The notes: generated by a model not told the origin, from the letters alone. A DNA stretch of 26,412 bases from an uncultured Bacteroidales bacterium (GCA_934725285.1 CAKVBK010000014.1:1-26412); one strand, 5' to 3'; numbered from the stretch's first letter, positions 9,201 through 17,820 are shown. Numbers and translations: made by a program.

Positions 9201-9958
9201 TTCCCGTTCGGGACTGTGAGCTTGTCCGAATATACAGACTTGCTGACAACCTTGCCCGAAGCATCGCAGGCGGTGATGGTGTAACCTTGCTCAAGAACAG
9301 TTCCCGGAATGAGGCTGATGTAGAGTGATCCCGGGGCAGCTACATCGACCTTGATGGATTTCTGCGCCTCGAACGCAGGCTTGGAGGCATGGGAAACTGA
9401 ATAGTCGGAGGTTGAGACCGTCACATCGTAGTTCAGATCCTCTCCGTTGTTGCCTTTCAGTTCGATGGACTTGACGGAAACATCGGAAACCTCCACCTTG
9501 AGGAACGAGAATATATTCCTGAAGCTCAATGACGAAGAGCCTTTGCCGCACTTGGCTACAGTGACCGAGCGGGTCGAAGATGTCGAAGATGATACTGTCC
9601 AAGAAGACGCTGGATCGCATCCTGTGACTCCTGTCTCCGCGATGAAGGCGTAATATTCATCGCAATCTGCCTTGACACTTCCTTTCGATGTGAACGTGGC
9701 GCCTGCCGAAGACACGGAGGAGGCGGTGATGATCTCCGATGTGGCTTCGCCGTCCTTTACTCCGATGAGATGAATGGCGTCACCTTCCGCCCAAGAAGCC
9801 TTGAACGGTGTGGCCGCGGAAGCGTCAAGTGTGGCCGTGAACGTGGCCTCCTTCACTTCCGGTTCAGGCTCAGGTGTCGGTTCCTGCTTCTCTTTGCAGG
9901 ATGTAGCCGCAGAGAGAAGCACAAGAACCGCAAACAATAGTGAATGATACATTTTCAT
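6290..9958 (-). CDS. Multidomain lipoprotein: two fimbrillin-like domains, metallophosphoesterase, BACON-like domain, shared C-terminal module
   Basis: 1222 aa. Lipobox ATS-Cys21 followed by KEKQE and a Pro-Glu-rich linker. Residues about 38-262 and 265-492 are two related fimbrillin-like domains (WAEGDAIHLI and WADGDVIEIS; FRNIFSFLKV and FKNIFSLLAF). Residues about 508-780 are a calcineurin-like phosphoesterase with all metal and active-site motifs: DVH (Asp517, His519), GDLID (Asp556), GNHD (Asn590, His591), THP (His684) and GGHLH (His732, His734). Residues about 830-935 are fibronectin III-like. Residues 942-1222 are a BACON-like domain plus the module shared with the last operon gene. The family hydrolyses phosphomono- or diesters; here it should act at the cell surface. 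Substrate unknown. It is the largest and the only hydrolase-like product of the operon. The ATG at 9958 gives a full signal peptide. Confidence 0.88.
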   Translation of the reverse strand: MKMYHSLLFAVLVLLSAATSCKEKQEPTPEPEPEVKEATFTATLDASAATPFKASWAEGDAIHLIGVKDGEATSEIITASSVSSAGATFTSKGSVKADCDEYYAFIAETGVTGCDPASSWTVSSSTSSTRSVTVAKCGKGSSSLSFRNIFSFLKVEVSDVSVKSIELKGNNGEDLNYDVTVSTSDYSVSHASKPAFEAQKSIKVDVAAPGSLYISLIPGTVLEQGYTITACDASGKVVSKSVYSDKLTVPNGKVLAAGELQPESVEFTASFEDNTTPEFKSTWADGDVIEISCLNGETLVTETVKASEISSDGRTAKFVSNGTLHAGATGYYAMIPGTGVDGYQKANWSTSNLDGNTIEKPAVTVASCTDGSSSFVFKNIFSLLAFKVDEPAVSYVVLEGNNSERVSKNMLVSFSSQNVNGNTTPTFESTTSLKKAIEPGKTYWFGLYPGLKLSKGYTLRVYNEAGKEIGYSKSISALTVEKGKVYNAPQFVIKYPSIKTKTFDASNIVLSLGVVSDVHINQQAQANKWKSALQQLKAKALENDANGMAGVLVVGDLIDQPVNNQLSLFKSTLESEIDVTKTPMIYTIGNHDVPNYAWASTMVSDVAYMRNMFGDDYFQTDQDQEMRTKYEARHCVIGDYHILAISPNGDSPIAYDPTAVTWLDNQLAAITSAEPEKYVIVLTHPMIKNTVYGSRLGEEGGIWESTLPHYWATDVLTPVLRKYPQAVVFGGHLHFPLNDPRSVWQGDFSVFGCASVRYMALENGKYEDMSSATVMKDCNEFSQGNLLQFDASGNMRVLRMDFHNKDVIGEPIVSSYPTSDKGHLTKYNHTTRSLANAAPSLSTLSVDVADGAATAKWAAGTDDEFVHHYVLTLRKGGAVVTTKKILADFYKSAKTSGMKKEWTRSLGNVSDGTYELTLEAFDSWDAAAKPLTKTFVVGATTNSIWTNDEAGSKAVSGGTGNASEGWLTYSNGTLSWTANTTGKPRTATIALPDGEAYSVTQISVEDFKGEYSLTSKMFDNEGTKAVSTDRKVIDVTIGGALKGETLKDGTGATHTNNLGIDGLYHKGLIAEATVEIDYEAKSVRFGVFTDARKAQKDPSPVDASAPYIAFLPEMCKTWSPGSFKSPWYFNTPDLGDPDYEWIWFDVNSGFTTFSYTPAKAQTLSTSNPKGYGPYIIGISVVSFKADDITTANSKFGSNLTGYNYVYQFNVDNGNIGIVFNRK

Positions 9959-9969
9959 CAGTCCGGTCT

Positions 9970-11178
9970 TTAATCAGCCTGCGAAGGGATATAGCCGTAA
10001 GGGACAAGCTCCCAAAGGTCAATGAAACCGTCCACAGCATTCCAAGAATCCTTGAACACAATGGCAAGGTAGCGTCCGCTGGCGCCGGAGGTGGAATTAG
10101 CTGAATATTGCGCCTCGCTTGTCGAGAGGATTCCGCTGATGAACGGGATACCATAGTGGCCATCACTCTGATAGTCAGCGTCATTCGGATCGTAAGCCTT
10201 GGAACCTACGTAGATCACATAGTTCTTGATGTAGCGCATGGATGGTGAGGAGTCGTTCTCATAGAAGGTAAAGCCTGTGAAAGCATATTCCTCGCCCGGA
10301 GATGCCATTGTGTCGATCGAAAGGATCTTCGGGAATGAGAGCTTATTGTAGTCGGACTTTGAACTGTGCCAGCTATAATAGGAGCCTACCTTGCCATCAA
10401 AGATTTTTTCCGGTGTATTGTTTTGATTGATCTGACCGTTTGTCACCGCCACATTCCAGCGGCTTCCGTCAATCTGGTAGGAGATGCCATCGGCTGACTT
10501 CGTCCAATTGCTCCAGACGGTGTCCTTGCCTGCGGCCGGGCAGAAGGATGAGGAATATTCAAACCTCTTGCCTTTGAGGGCGTCCGGGAAGGTGACCTCG
10601 TTCTCGCCTGGTTTCAAGACGGTCTCGCACTCCACCCATTCGTCCTGAAGGTTCTTGTAGCGGAAGCGGGTGGCGACCATCTCGTCAGTGGCCTTTGACA
10701 TCACAATTTTTGCGTTCCTGCCTTCCATTCGGGCAGAGGAGATTGTGCGCTCCGAACGGGAGACCATCCAGCTGTCGCTGTAAGGCGAGACAGTGATCTC
10801 GGAGGCGAGGGACTGGTTGCCGGAGTCATCGTAATTGACGACGTCGAATGTGTAGGAACGGTCCTCAAGCTCGTCTACAGACACGGAGACCTTGCCGTCA
10901 GGATAGTCGGAATAGTCCACGTCAATGGAGTAGGCGTAATTGTCCCAGTACAGCCTGGCGGTCCTGACCGCCGGATCCATCGGCTTCTCCCAGTTGATTA
11001 TCACGCTCTTGTAGCCGGTGACAGAGGATAGGTTGATGGCCTTGGCCGGGTAGTCGTAGCCACCCTTTTTGACCCATTCCTTGTAGATCTCGTCCTGACC
11101 GCCACAGGAGACGAGCGCGATGGCTGTCCCTACGGCCAGAAGAATATTCAAAGATGTATTTCTGATGTTCATATTCAT
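9970..11178 (-). CDS. DUF4998 / discoidin-like surface lipoprotein
   Basis: 402 aa. Signal peptide with lipobox LVS-Cys25. Residues about 26-215 fit DUF4998, a family common in Bacteroidota polysaccharide utilisation loci immediately after SusD and the DUF5000 protein (YKEW, then VIINWEKPMDP, then RLYWDNY). Residues about 225-400 look like an F5/8 type C (discoidin, CBM32-like) domain (SRWNVAVTNG, IFDGKVGSYYSWHS, SGRYLAIVFKDSW). No catalytic residues are evident. The expected role is surface glycan binding alongside SusC/SusD. The upstream gene ends only 4 nt before it, so the two are probably translationally linked. The 402-aa length and order in the operon are normal for this type. Confidence 0.85.
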   Translation of the reverse strand: MNMNIRNTSLNILLAVGTAIALVSCGGQDEIYKEWVKKGGYDYPAKAINLSSVTGYKSVIINWEKPMDPAVRTARLYWDNYAYSIDVDYSDYPDGKVSVSVDELEDRSYTFDVVNYDDSGNQSLASEITVSPYSDSWMVSRSERTISSARMEGRNAKIVMSKATDEMVATRFRYKNLQDEWVECETVLKPGENEVTFPDALKGKRFEYSSSFCPAAGKDTVWSNWTKSADGISYQIDGSRWNVAVTNGQINQNNTPEKIFDGKVGSYYSWHSSKSDYNKLSFPKILSIDTMASPGEEYAFTGFTFYENDSSPSMRYIKNYVIYVGSKAYDPNDADYQSDGHYGIPFISGILSTSEAQYSANSTSGASGRYLAIVFKDSWNAVDGFIDLWELVPYGYIPSQAD

Positions 11179-11182
11179 AGTC

Positions 11183-12535
11183 CTAATCGTCTGTTTTGGT
11201 TACACGTCCATAGAGGGAGAGCTCGCCGAACTGGGCTGCGGCATTGGCCGCGTCAGGCATCTCCCAGGCCACGTAAGAGGTGAGGACAATCCTGAGGTAA
11301 CGGAAATGGTAGTAGGCGTCAGGATAGGCCTCGCTGTCAAGCTCGAAGTCATTGCCGTTGTTGAAATACTCGGTGTCCTCCTGGGTGATCACGCCCGGGG
11401 TCCCATCGTCAAGGTAGCCGGAAGGTTTGTACTGGATGAACTTGCCGAGACATTTCCACGAGTCATCGAAGCCATGCTCTCCCGTGCCCGGTGTTCCGGT
11501 CGGGTTGTTGCTGCCCCAAAACTCGAAGTTGCGGACGTGGGCGTCACCGTAGAGCTGTGGGTAGCCTATTCGAGGAAGCGTGGCGATGCGGCTAAGCTCG
11601 ACCTCGCATCCGAGGTCGATCGTGAACCAGCAAGGGATAGGAGCCTTGTCCACGGCAAGGAAATGAGGTGATTTAGACTCTCCGGAGCCATCCCACAGAC
11701 CCTTGACCGGGTATGAGGTCCTTTCGGACTCGAACTCGAACAGGTTGTCGTCCTGACTCCACGTGGCTGTCCCGCTGTAGGAGAATCCTTTGGCATTTCC
11801 TGACTTGCCGTCAACATCCACAACTGCGGCTGTCTTCGGGATCATAATCTCAGGCAGCGGTGTGAGCACAGCCTTTACCGTGTCGGAGATGTTGCCCCAA
11901 CGGTCGCGCACATAGACCCCGAACACAGCCTCAGTGGCCTCTAACCCCCTTCGTGTGAGGGTGATGTCATTGCTGGCCGTGAAGAGAGTCGTGACCTCCT
12001 TCCACTTAATCTCATCCACCGGTTTGTCAGCGTTGCCCACATTCTCATCGCGGAGCAGACAGACAGCCAGATCAGACTTGCTCTCGTTGCCGGTGATTCT
12101 GACTTTCACGCCACCTGCGGCGGCGATCATAGTGGGAGTCACCTTGCGGATGGCCGGGATCTCCGGTGTAAACTTGACAACCACCGGCTCGGATTTGACT
12201 TCGTTCACGTTGAAGGAGCAGACCTTGATCTCGTGCTCGTCCGTGTCGGCATAGCCCTCGACCTTGAGACTGTCAACGTAGCGGGAGACCTTGGCGTCAA
12301 CCTCGACTCCGCCTCGGGTATAGGTGGCGACGACTCCTTTGATGTTCTTGTCGTCCGGGATCTTGACCCAGAGGACAGCGCCACCGCTTATCGGCTTGAC
12401 CTTTGTGACCTCCACAGGCTGCGGAGCCTCAAGGCTCTCGTCAAGCTGATCGATCCTGCCGTGGTTCTCCTCAGCGCAACGGACCGAGACAAGCGAGACG
12501 GCTATCAGTATTAATGGTAATAATGTCCTTTTCAT
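11183..12535 (-). CDS. DUF4959 / DUF5126 / DUF5000 lipoprotein
   Basis: 450 aa. The three-domain layout (about 22-122, 125-230 and 285-448) is typical of SusE-like surface glycan-binding proteins encoded directly after SusD. The C-terminal part (PCWFTIDLGCEVELSRIATL, NFEFWGSN, FRYLRIVLTS) has the discoidin-like pattern of DUF5000. It probably sits on the cell surface and delivers glycan to SusC/SusD. One oddity: the putative lipobox is SVR-Cys20, with Arg at the -1 position where Gly, Ala or Ser is normal, so lipid modification is less certain than for its neighbours. It starts 19 nt after susD and ends 4 nt before the DUF4998 gene. Confidence 0.87.
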   Translation of the reverse strand: MKRTLLPLILIAVSLVSVRCAEENHGRIDQLDESLEAPQPVEVTKVKPISGGAVLWVKIPDDKNIKGVVATYTRGGVEVDAKVSRYVDSLKVEGYADTDEHEIKVCSFNVNEVKSEPVVVKFTPEIPAIRKVTPTMIAAAGGVKVRITGNESKSDLAVCLLRDENVGNADKPVDEIKWKEVTTLFTASNDITLTRRGLEATEAVFGVYVRDRWGNISDTVKAVLTPLPEIMIPKTAAVVDVDGKSGNAKGFSYSGTATWSQDDNLFEFESERTSYPVKGLWDGSGESKSPHFLAVDKAPIPCWFTIDLGCEVELSRIATLPRIGYPQLYGDAHVRNFEFWGSNNPTGTPGTGEHGFDDSWKCLGKFIQYKPSGYLDDGTPGVITQEDTEYFNNGNDFELDSEAYPDAYYHFRYLRIVLTSYVAWEMPDAANAAAQFGELSLYGRVTKTDD

Positions 12536-12554
12536 TCCAAATGCTTATAATCTG

Positions 12555-14525
12555 TTACCAACCAATGTTCTGCACGAGATTCGGGTTAATCTCGATGTAA
12601 CTGGTGTAAATCGGCCAGAAGTAGTCCTTGAGACCGAATTTCTGCTCGTAGATGAACTTCTTGACGTAGTAGTCCTCCGGATTCTTGGCCGTGATGTCGA
12701 AACCATATATTCCCTTCTGGTACTCGGAGGAAGCCTCTTTCCATCTGCGGAGATCCCAGAAGCGCTGGCCCTCGAAGGCAAGTTCGTTGAGACGCTCGCG
12801 GTGGATGATGGCACGCATTCCGACTTTGGTGCCATAGTAACCAGGGCTGTTGCTGTAGGTGTCCCAGGCAGTCTTGACATCAGGAATCTTCGCGCGCTCG
12901 CGGACGGCGTTGATGTACTTGAACAAGTCGTCACTATGCGCCCCATTCGGTCCTTCGGCTTCATTGATGGCCTCAGCGTAAAGGAGATAGAGGTCGGACA
13001 GGCGGATCATAGGCCAAGGATACCACGTGGTGCTGGCCCCGGTGAATGAGTTGAGTCCTGTCCAAGTCGCCTGGATCGGGAAATGCTTCTTAGGGAAGAA
13101 CCCTGTCACAGGACCTGTCTGATTGCCCCTCTTCGCGTGTACACCACCCACACGGCACGCCACGTAATGAACGTCCTCAGGCTTGAGGTCGTTGTAGTTG
13201 CCGAGCTGGCCGAGCCAGTTACCTCCGTCGAAGCCGAGTGACGAGTAGTAGCGCGGCTCACGGTCGAAGTTGAGCTTGATGGTGGTGTAACCCTTACAGA
13301 TGTAATAGGAGTGCTGGTCATCGCCGACTCTCAAATCCATAGGGTTGATGTTCGACCACTCGGAATCATTGGCGATAGGCAGTCCGTGCACGGTGTAGAA
13401 CTGCTCGGCGATCTTTAGTGGAACACCAATGAATATGTAGCCTCCGAGCATATCGGTGTACCCGTTGAGGATCGGCATACAGAGTCTGTGGTACATATTC
13501 ATTGTTCCCGAAGGTGACTGTGTGTTGCCCCAGATGAGCTCGCTGTTCCACTTCTGGTTGAACGCGTTGCGCAGGGTGAGGGTCGTCTTGAGGGAGTCGG
13601 TCATCCTATAGGTGATGTCATCACCCTCGTAGAGTGAGATGTTCGCCTCGTCGCAGACGGCGATGGCCTCGCGGCAGGCATCCATCGCGGCGGTCCAACG
13701 GGCGAGCTTCTCGTCGTCGGTCTTCTCCGGGAACAGTCTGGTTGTCCCGTCCGTGTCAACAAGGGCGGCCTGTTCGGTGTTGCCGTTGAACAGCGGGCTG
13801 GCGGCGTAGACAGCCACCTTGGCCTTGAAGGCGGCGCAGATGGCCTTGTTGATGCGCCCGTACTCATCAACTGACGGGTTGACAACAGGTAGGTCAGACA
13901 TCGCCTTGTCCAGAAGTTCGAGGATGAAGTCGAAGCAGTCGTCAATGTTGTTGCGGTGCACACGAACCTCATCCACAGACGAGTCGATAGGAAGACTCTC
14001 TCGGATGATCGGAACAGGTCCCCATTTACGGACAAGGTTGAAATGGTAGTATGCCTTGAGGAATGTCACCTCGGCGATCCACTGCGCCTTCTCCGAGTCG
14101 TCCATATCAGGAACCCTTGAGATGTTGTCGACGAGGATGTCGCAGCAGCGGATGCCCTCGTACATTGAGGCCCAGTCATTGGCATAGACAGAGTTGGCGC
14201 TCATATTGCCTCTGGCGATGTAGGACATCGTGAAAGGCACACGGCCGGAAGTGTTGGTCGTGGTACGTCCGTAGAGATCCCAGTACTCGTCGCTGCCAAG
14301 CAACGCCGGGTCATTGCCCATAGATCCGTCAAGCGTCATATAGGAATAGCAGGTTGCCAGATACTTGATCGCCGACGACCTGAGGTTGAAGGCGGTCTCG
14401 ATGGACGGCAGACCGTCATCAGGCACCACGTCAAGGAAACTGTTGCATCCGGCCGTGCTGAGCATAACAGTCGCTGCGGCGAAAGCGGAAGCTATTGATT
14501 TATTGATATTCTTGCGCATATTCAT
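12555..14525 (-). CDS. susD: SusD/RagB-family nutrient-binding outer membrane lipoprotein
   Basis: 656 aa. Lipobox STAG-Cys27 followed by NSFLDVVPDDG, the hallmark start of the SusD subclass that pairs with DUF5000 proteins. The N-terminal helical region carries SusD-like signals (CCDILVDNISRVPDMD, FLKAYYHFNLVRKWGPVPI). The C-terminus has the conserved RLSDLYLLYAEAINEAEGP and HRERLNELAFEGQRFWDLRR. SusD proteins cap the SusC barrel and hold oligosaccharide before import; the glycan here is not readable from sequence, though the neighbouring GH92 favours an alpha-mannoside. I chose the ATG at 14525; a TTG two codons earlier and an ATG two codons later are alternatives. It begins 9 nt after susC. 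Confidence 0.96.
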   Translation of the reverse strand: MNMRKNINKSIASAFAAATVMLSTAGCNSFLDVVPDDGLPSIETAFNLRSSAIKYLATCYSYMTLDGSMGNDPALLGSDEYWDLYGRTTTNTSGRVPFTMSYIARGNMSANSVYANDWASMYEGIRCCDILVDNISRVPDMDDSEKAQWIAEVTFLKAYYHFNLVRKWGPVPIIRESLPIDSSVDEVRVHRNNIDDCFDFILELLDKAMSDLPVVNPSVDEYGRINKAICAAFKAKVAVYAASPLFNGNTEQAALVDTDGTTRLFPEKTDDEKLARWTAAMDACREAIAVCDEANISLYEGDDITYRMTDSLKTTLTLRNAFNQKWNSELIWGNTQSPSGTMNMYHRLCMPILNGYTDMLGGYIFIGVPLKIAEQFYTVHGLPIANDSEWSNINPMDLRVGDDQHSYYICKGYTTIKLNFDREPRYYSSLGFDGGNWLGQLGNYNDLKPEDVHYVACRVGGVHAKRGNQTGPVTGFFPKKHFPIQATWTGLNSFTGASTTWYPWPMIRLSDLYLLYAEAINEAEGPNGAHSDDLFKYINAVRERAKIPDVKTAWDTYSNSPGYYGTKVGMRAIIHRERLNELAFEGQRFWDLRRWKEASSEYQKGIYGFDITAKNPEDYYVKKFIYEQKFGLKDYFWPIYTSYIEINPNLVQNIGW

Positions 14526-14534
14526 AGTCAAGGA

Positions 14535-17500
14535 TTATTTGAAGGTCACGTTCACGCCGATGTTGAATGTTCTCTGGATAGGGTAGTTGAAGCCCTCTCC
14601 GGCAAGCTCCGGATCCCAGAGCTTGAATTTGCTCCAGCACAGGAGGTTGTTGCCCTGGAAATAGACACGCAGGTTGTCGACGTGTATCTTGTTGGTAAGC
14701 TTCTGCGGAAGGGTGTAACCGAACTCCATCTGCTTGAGACGAAGGAACGATCCATCCCTCATCCACCAGGTGCTGACCTGGGTGTTGTTCTTGTTCTCGT
14801 AGGCGCTGTAACGAGGGTAGAGGGCGTAGATGTCACGGTTGTCCTCGCTCCAGTGACTGTCGGCGTAGGCCTGGAGCAGCTGGCCGTTGTTCACGAACGG
14901 AGCGGTTCCGTACTTGTTGGTGGAGGTGTTGTAAGCGCTCGTGGCATCAATCCAGAAAGATTCGCGTCCCAGACCCTGGAAGAACACTGAGAAGTCAAAT
15001 CCCTTGTAACCGGTCGAGACACCGAATCCGTAGATGATCTCAGGGGATGTCGGGTAGCCGATAGGCACCATATCAGCGTTGGTGATCACACCGTCACCGT
15101 TGACATCGGTGTACTTGATGTCACCGCCGCCGTACTGGCTGCCGAAAGCGGCCTGCGACGGACTGTTGGCCGCGTCCTCGTCATCGATGAAGAGGCGCTC
15201 GGCGATGTAGCCCCAAGTCTGCTTGATGGACCTGCCGGCGTGCTGGCGGTAGGACTCAGGGTAGGTCGGCTCCTCATAAACATCGTACTTGCCGGTGGAG
15301 TAGGTGAAGTTAGCCCTGGCTGACGCCCAGAGGCCGCTCGCCCATGCCTGCTTGTAATCGGCCTGGATGTCGACGCCCTTCGCGCGGGCCTCACCTATGT
15401 TGCCGTAGACGGCGGCCTGGAGTCCCATGGTGTTAGGGATGTCGGCGCGCTGCATGAATATGTCGGTTCGGTGCTCGGTGAAGTACTCGGCGATGATATC
15501 GAGTTTCTTGAAGAGCCCCAGCTCAAGGGCATAATTGGACTTGTAGGATTTCTCCCACGTGATCGCCTCGTTGGCGTAGCGCAGGACATCCACTCCCGCA
15601 TAGCTTACGTTTCTGGTCTCGCCGAAAGACGCGGACTTGCTTGAGCTGTTCATATTCATCTCGGAGAGATAGTAGAAACGGTTGCTGCTTGAGCCGATGT
15701 TGTCGTTGCCGACAAGACCGTAGGAGTAGCGGAGCTTGAGGTTGTTGACGACCTTGGTCGCCGGCTTGAACCACTTCTCGTTGGACATCATCCACGCCAG
15801 ACCTGCTGAAGGGAAGAATCCCCAGCGGTGCGACTTGTGGAAGCGCTCGGAGCCGTTGTAGCCAAAGTTATATTCAATGAAATACCTCTTGTCAAATCCG
15901 TAGGTGAAACGACCGGAGAGTCCGGCGTTGCGCGAAGGCAGGGACAGCTGGAGAGATCCGGCGTTGGCGGTCAGGGACTCGCTGGCAGTGAGAACCAGAA
16001 GACCGGTCACGTCGTGTCTGCCAAATGAGTTCGCATAGTTCAGACGTGTCTCGGAATACATAGTGTTCTTCACCGTCTTGCCGCTCTCCGAGTATGTCAG
16101 GTAGTCGGTTCCATTCTCGTTGATACGGCTCACGTGATACTCACCCGTGTAGGAGTCGTAGCGGTCAAGTGTGTACCAGTAAGGGTTGAACTGACGGTTG
16201 ACCGTATATTCAGAAAGTCTGGTGAGGTTGAACAGGGTCATGAAGGTCAGTCCCTTGGTGATGAACTTGAGGTCCTGGTCAATCTCCACGGCGGCGATCA
16301 TCTGGGAACGCTGATAGTTCTTGTAACCCTTGACGAGGTTGGCGTACGGGTTGATGTAGGAACCGTCATCATAGTTACCGAACATGATGTGCTGGATGCC
16401 GACGTGGTCGTCGTCCACCGGGTAGTAGGCCGGGAAGAGGACAGGGTCTGAGTGCATCACTTGACGATAGACGTCGCTACCTCCGTTCAGAGGTCCCTGA
16501 TAGTCACGGAAGTTGCCGGTCAGGCGGACCGCCAGCTTCGTGGTCGGGGTCACGTTTATGTCCACGTTGGAGCGGAGAGTGTAGTTCTTGTCGTCGATGT
16601 TGTTGTTGAAACTGTTCCTCTTGTCGACCTTCAGAATACCGGTGTCCTCGGTGTAGGCACCTGACACATAGTAGGTCGCGACCTTGCCTCCACCACGCGC
16701 TGAAACGTTTGCGCGGTAGCTCGTGGCAAAATCCTTGAAAAGCATGTCATACCAGTCGTTGGCCGGATAGATGAGACGGTTGGCGTCAGGTTTTCCGGTC
16801 TGCTCGATCTTGTCGTAGGAGTACATCAGATCCCCGAGAGGGTCACGTGTCGTGATGGCCTCGTTGTAGGACTTCATATAGGTCACAGGGTCGGCGAGCT
16901 CGACCACGTCGGTAGGTGTGGAGATTGAGGTCTCGACACGGGCGAAGATCTTCGCCGGACCTTCCTGTCCGCGCTTTGTGGTCACGAAGATGACACCGTT
17001 GGCTCCGCGGGCTCCGTAAAGGGCCGTCGCCGTGGCGTCCTTCATGATCGAGAAACTCTCGATGTCGTCCGGCTGAAGGCGGGCGAGGTCGGTGGAGGTA
17101 AGCTCGATGTTGTCGATGAGGATCAGAGGGCTGGTGTTCGCGCCGAAGGTGGTGATACCACGCACGAAGAAGTCGGCGTTGTCCTGGCCCGGCTCACCGG
17201 TACGCTGGTAAGCGATCACACCGGCCACATTACCGGCCAATGCGGTGGTGAGGTTGCTGGAAGGCACCTTGAGCGTCTTCACGTCGACTGTGGAGATGGA
17301 GCCGATGACGCTCTCCTTCCTCTGTTTACCGAAGGCGACCACAGTCACCTCGTCAAGTTCGTTTGCCGCGTTCTTGAGTTTCACGACGAAGTTGGTCATA
17401 GTGCCGACCTCCAGAATCTGCGTCTCCTTTCCGAGACACTCGAACTTGAGTTTGTCGGTCGGCTTGACACCGGTCAGCTCGAACGAGCCGTCAAGGTCGG

Positions 17501-17663
17501 TCATCACGCCTCGGGTGGAACCCTCGACTGACACCGTCGCACCCGGCATGGGCTCGCCTGTCTCCTCCTCGTAGATCACACCCTTGACGGTCTTGGTCTG
17601 GGCCAAGGCCACCACGGTGCTCAGGATGAGAGCAAGCGTCATTGCGATCTTTTTGAAAGACAT
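14535..17663 (-). CDS. susC: SusC/RagA-family TonB-dependent outer membrane transporter
   Basis: 1042 aa, normal for SusC. Signal peptide at 1-21, then a carboxypeptidase-regulatory-like domain (about 25-96, GVIYEEETGEPMPGATVSVE). A TonB box region follows at 103-111 (DEVTVVAFG), then the plug domain (about 115-235) with the SusC signature TALYGARGANGVIFVTTKRG. The rest is a 22-strand barrel ending in VTFK. It imports SusD-bound oligosaccharide into the periplasm using TonB energy. There is no N-terminal STN-type signalling extension, so an anti-sigma-linked regulation is not expected from the protein itself. It is the first gene of the operon and diverges from the GH92 gene, with 201 nt between start codons. 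Confidence 0.97.
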   Translation of the reverse strand: MSFKKIAMTLALILSTVVALAQTKTVKGVIYEEETGEPMPGATVSVEGSTRGVMTDLDGSFELTGVKPTDKLKFECLGKETQILEVGTMTNFVVKLKNAANELDEVTVVAFGKQRKESVIGSISTVDVKTLKVPSSNLTTALAGNVAGVIAYQRTGEPGQDNADFFVRGITTFGANTSPLILIDNIELTSTDLARLQPDDIESFSIMKDATATALYGARGANGVIFVTTKRGQEGPAKIFARVETSISTPTDVVELADPVTYMKSYNEAITTRDPLGDLMYSYDKIEQTGKPDANRLIYPANDWYDMLFKDFATSYRANVSARGGGKVATYYVSGAYTEDTGILKVDKRNSFNNNIDDKNYTLRSNVDINVTPTTKLAVRLTGNFRDYQGPLNGGSDVYRQVMHSDPVLFPAYYPVDDDHVGIQHIMFGNYDDGSYINPYANLVKGYKNYQRSQMIAAVEIDQDLKFITKGLTFMTLFNLTRLSEYTVNRQFNPYWYTLDRYDSYTGEYHVSRINENGTDYLTYSESGKTVKNTMYSETRLNYANSFGRHDVTGLLVLTASESLTANAGSLQLSLPSRNAGLSGRFTYGFDKRYFIEYNFGYNGSERFHKSHRWGFFPSAGLAWMMSNEKWFKPATKVVNNLKLRYSYGLVGNDNIGSSSNRFYYLSEMNMNSSSKSASFGETRNVSYAGVDVLRYANEAITWEKSYKSNYALELGLFKKLDIIAEYFTEHRTDIFMQRADIPNTMGLQAAVYGNIGEARAKGVDIQADYKQAWASGLWASARANFTYSTGKYDVYEEPTYPESYRQHAGRSIKQTWGYIAERLFIDDEDAANSPSQAAFGSQYGGGDIKYTDVNGDGVITNADMVPIGYPTSPEIIYGFGVSTGYKGFDFSVFFQGLGRESFWIDATSAYNTSTNKYGTAPFVNNGQLLQAYADSHWSEDNRDIYALYPRYSAYENKNNTQVSTWWMRDGSFLRLKQMEFGYTLPQKLTNKIHVDNLRVYFQGNNLLCWSKFKLWDPELAGEGFNYPIQRTFNIGVNVTFK

Positions 17664-17812
17664 AAACGTTTTTATAAATTTGTTGTTAAATTAAAGTGTT
17701 ATGTATCAGTACTTTAAATATCATTTCTATCCCACCAAAAAACTATGTCGAACCTACCCGCAAACCGATTTAATAGACACGCCACAAATCCTCCACTTCT
17801 GGATGGAAAAGA

Positions 17813-17820
17813 CAAAATTA
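17813..17820 (-). promoter_or_regulatory. Candidate -7 box of the susC operon (TAATTTTG)
   Basis: The minus strand reads TAATTTTG, a perfect TAnnTTTG match. A T-rich stretch lies at the -33 distance (about 17834-17841) but has no exact TTTG. It would give a leader of about 140-150 nt before the SusC start. The long leader is a plausible place for post-transcriptional control, but I see no strong hairpin. It lies back to back with the GH92 box, 32 bases between them. Confidence 0.5.

Larger units (their letters stand above)
346..17663 (-). other. Predicted eight-gene polysaccharide-utilisation operon
   Basis: Eight minus-strand genes run from the SusC start (17663) to the stop at 537 with gaps of 9, 19, 4, 11, 42, 18 and 17 nt, too short for ordinary internal promoters. 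I see no TAnnTTTG box in the widest gap (6248-6289). A candidate promoter lies upstream at 17813-17820 and a strong terminator downstream at 346-380. All products but SusC carry a lipoprotein-type signal peptide, so the operon seems to build an outer-membrane import and surface-binding apparatus. Co-transcription is inferred from spacing. Confidence 0.8.
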
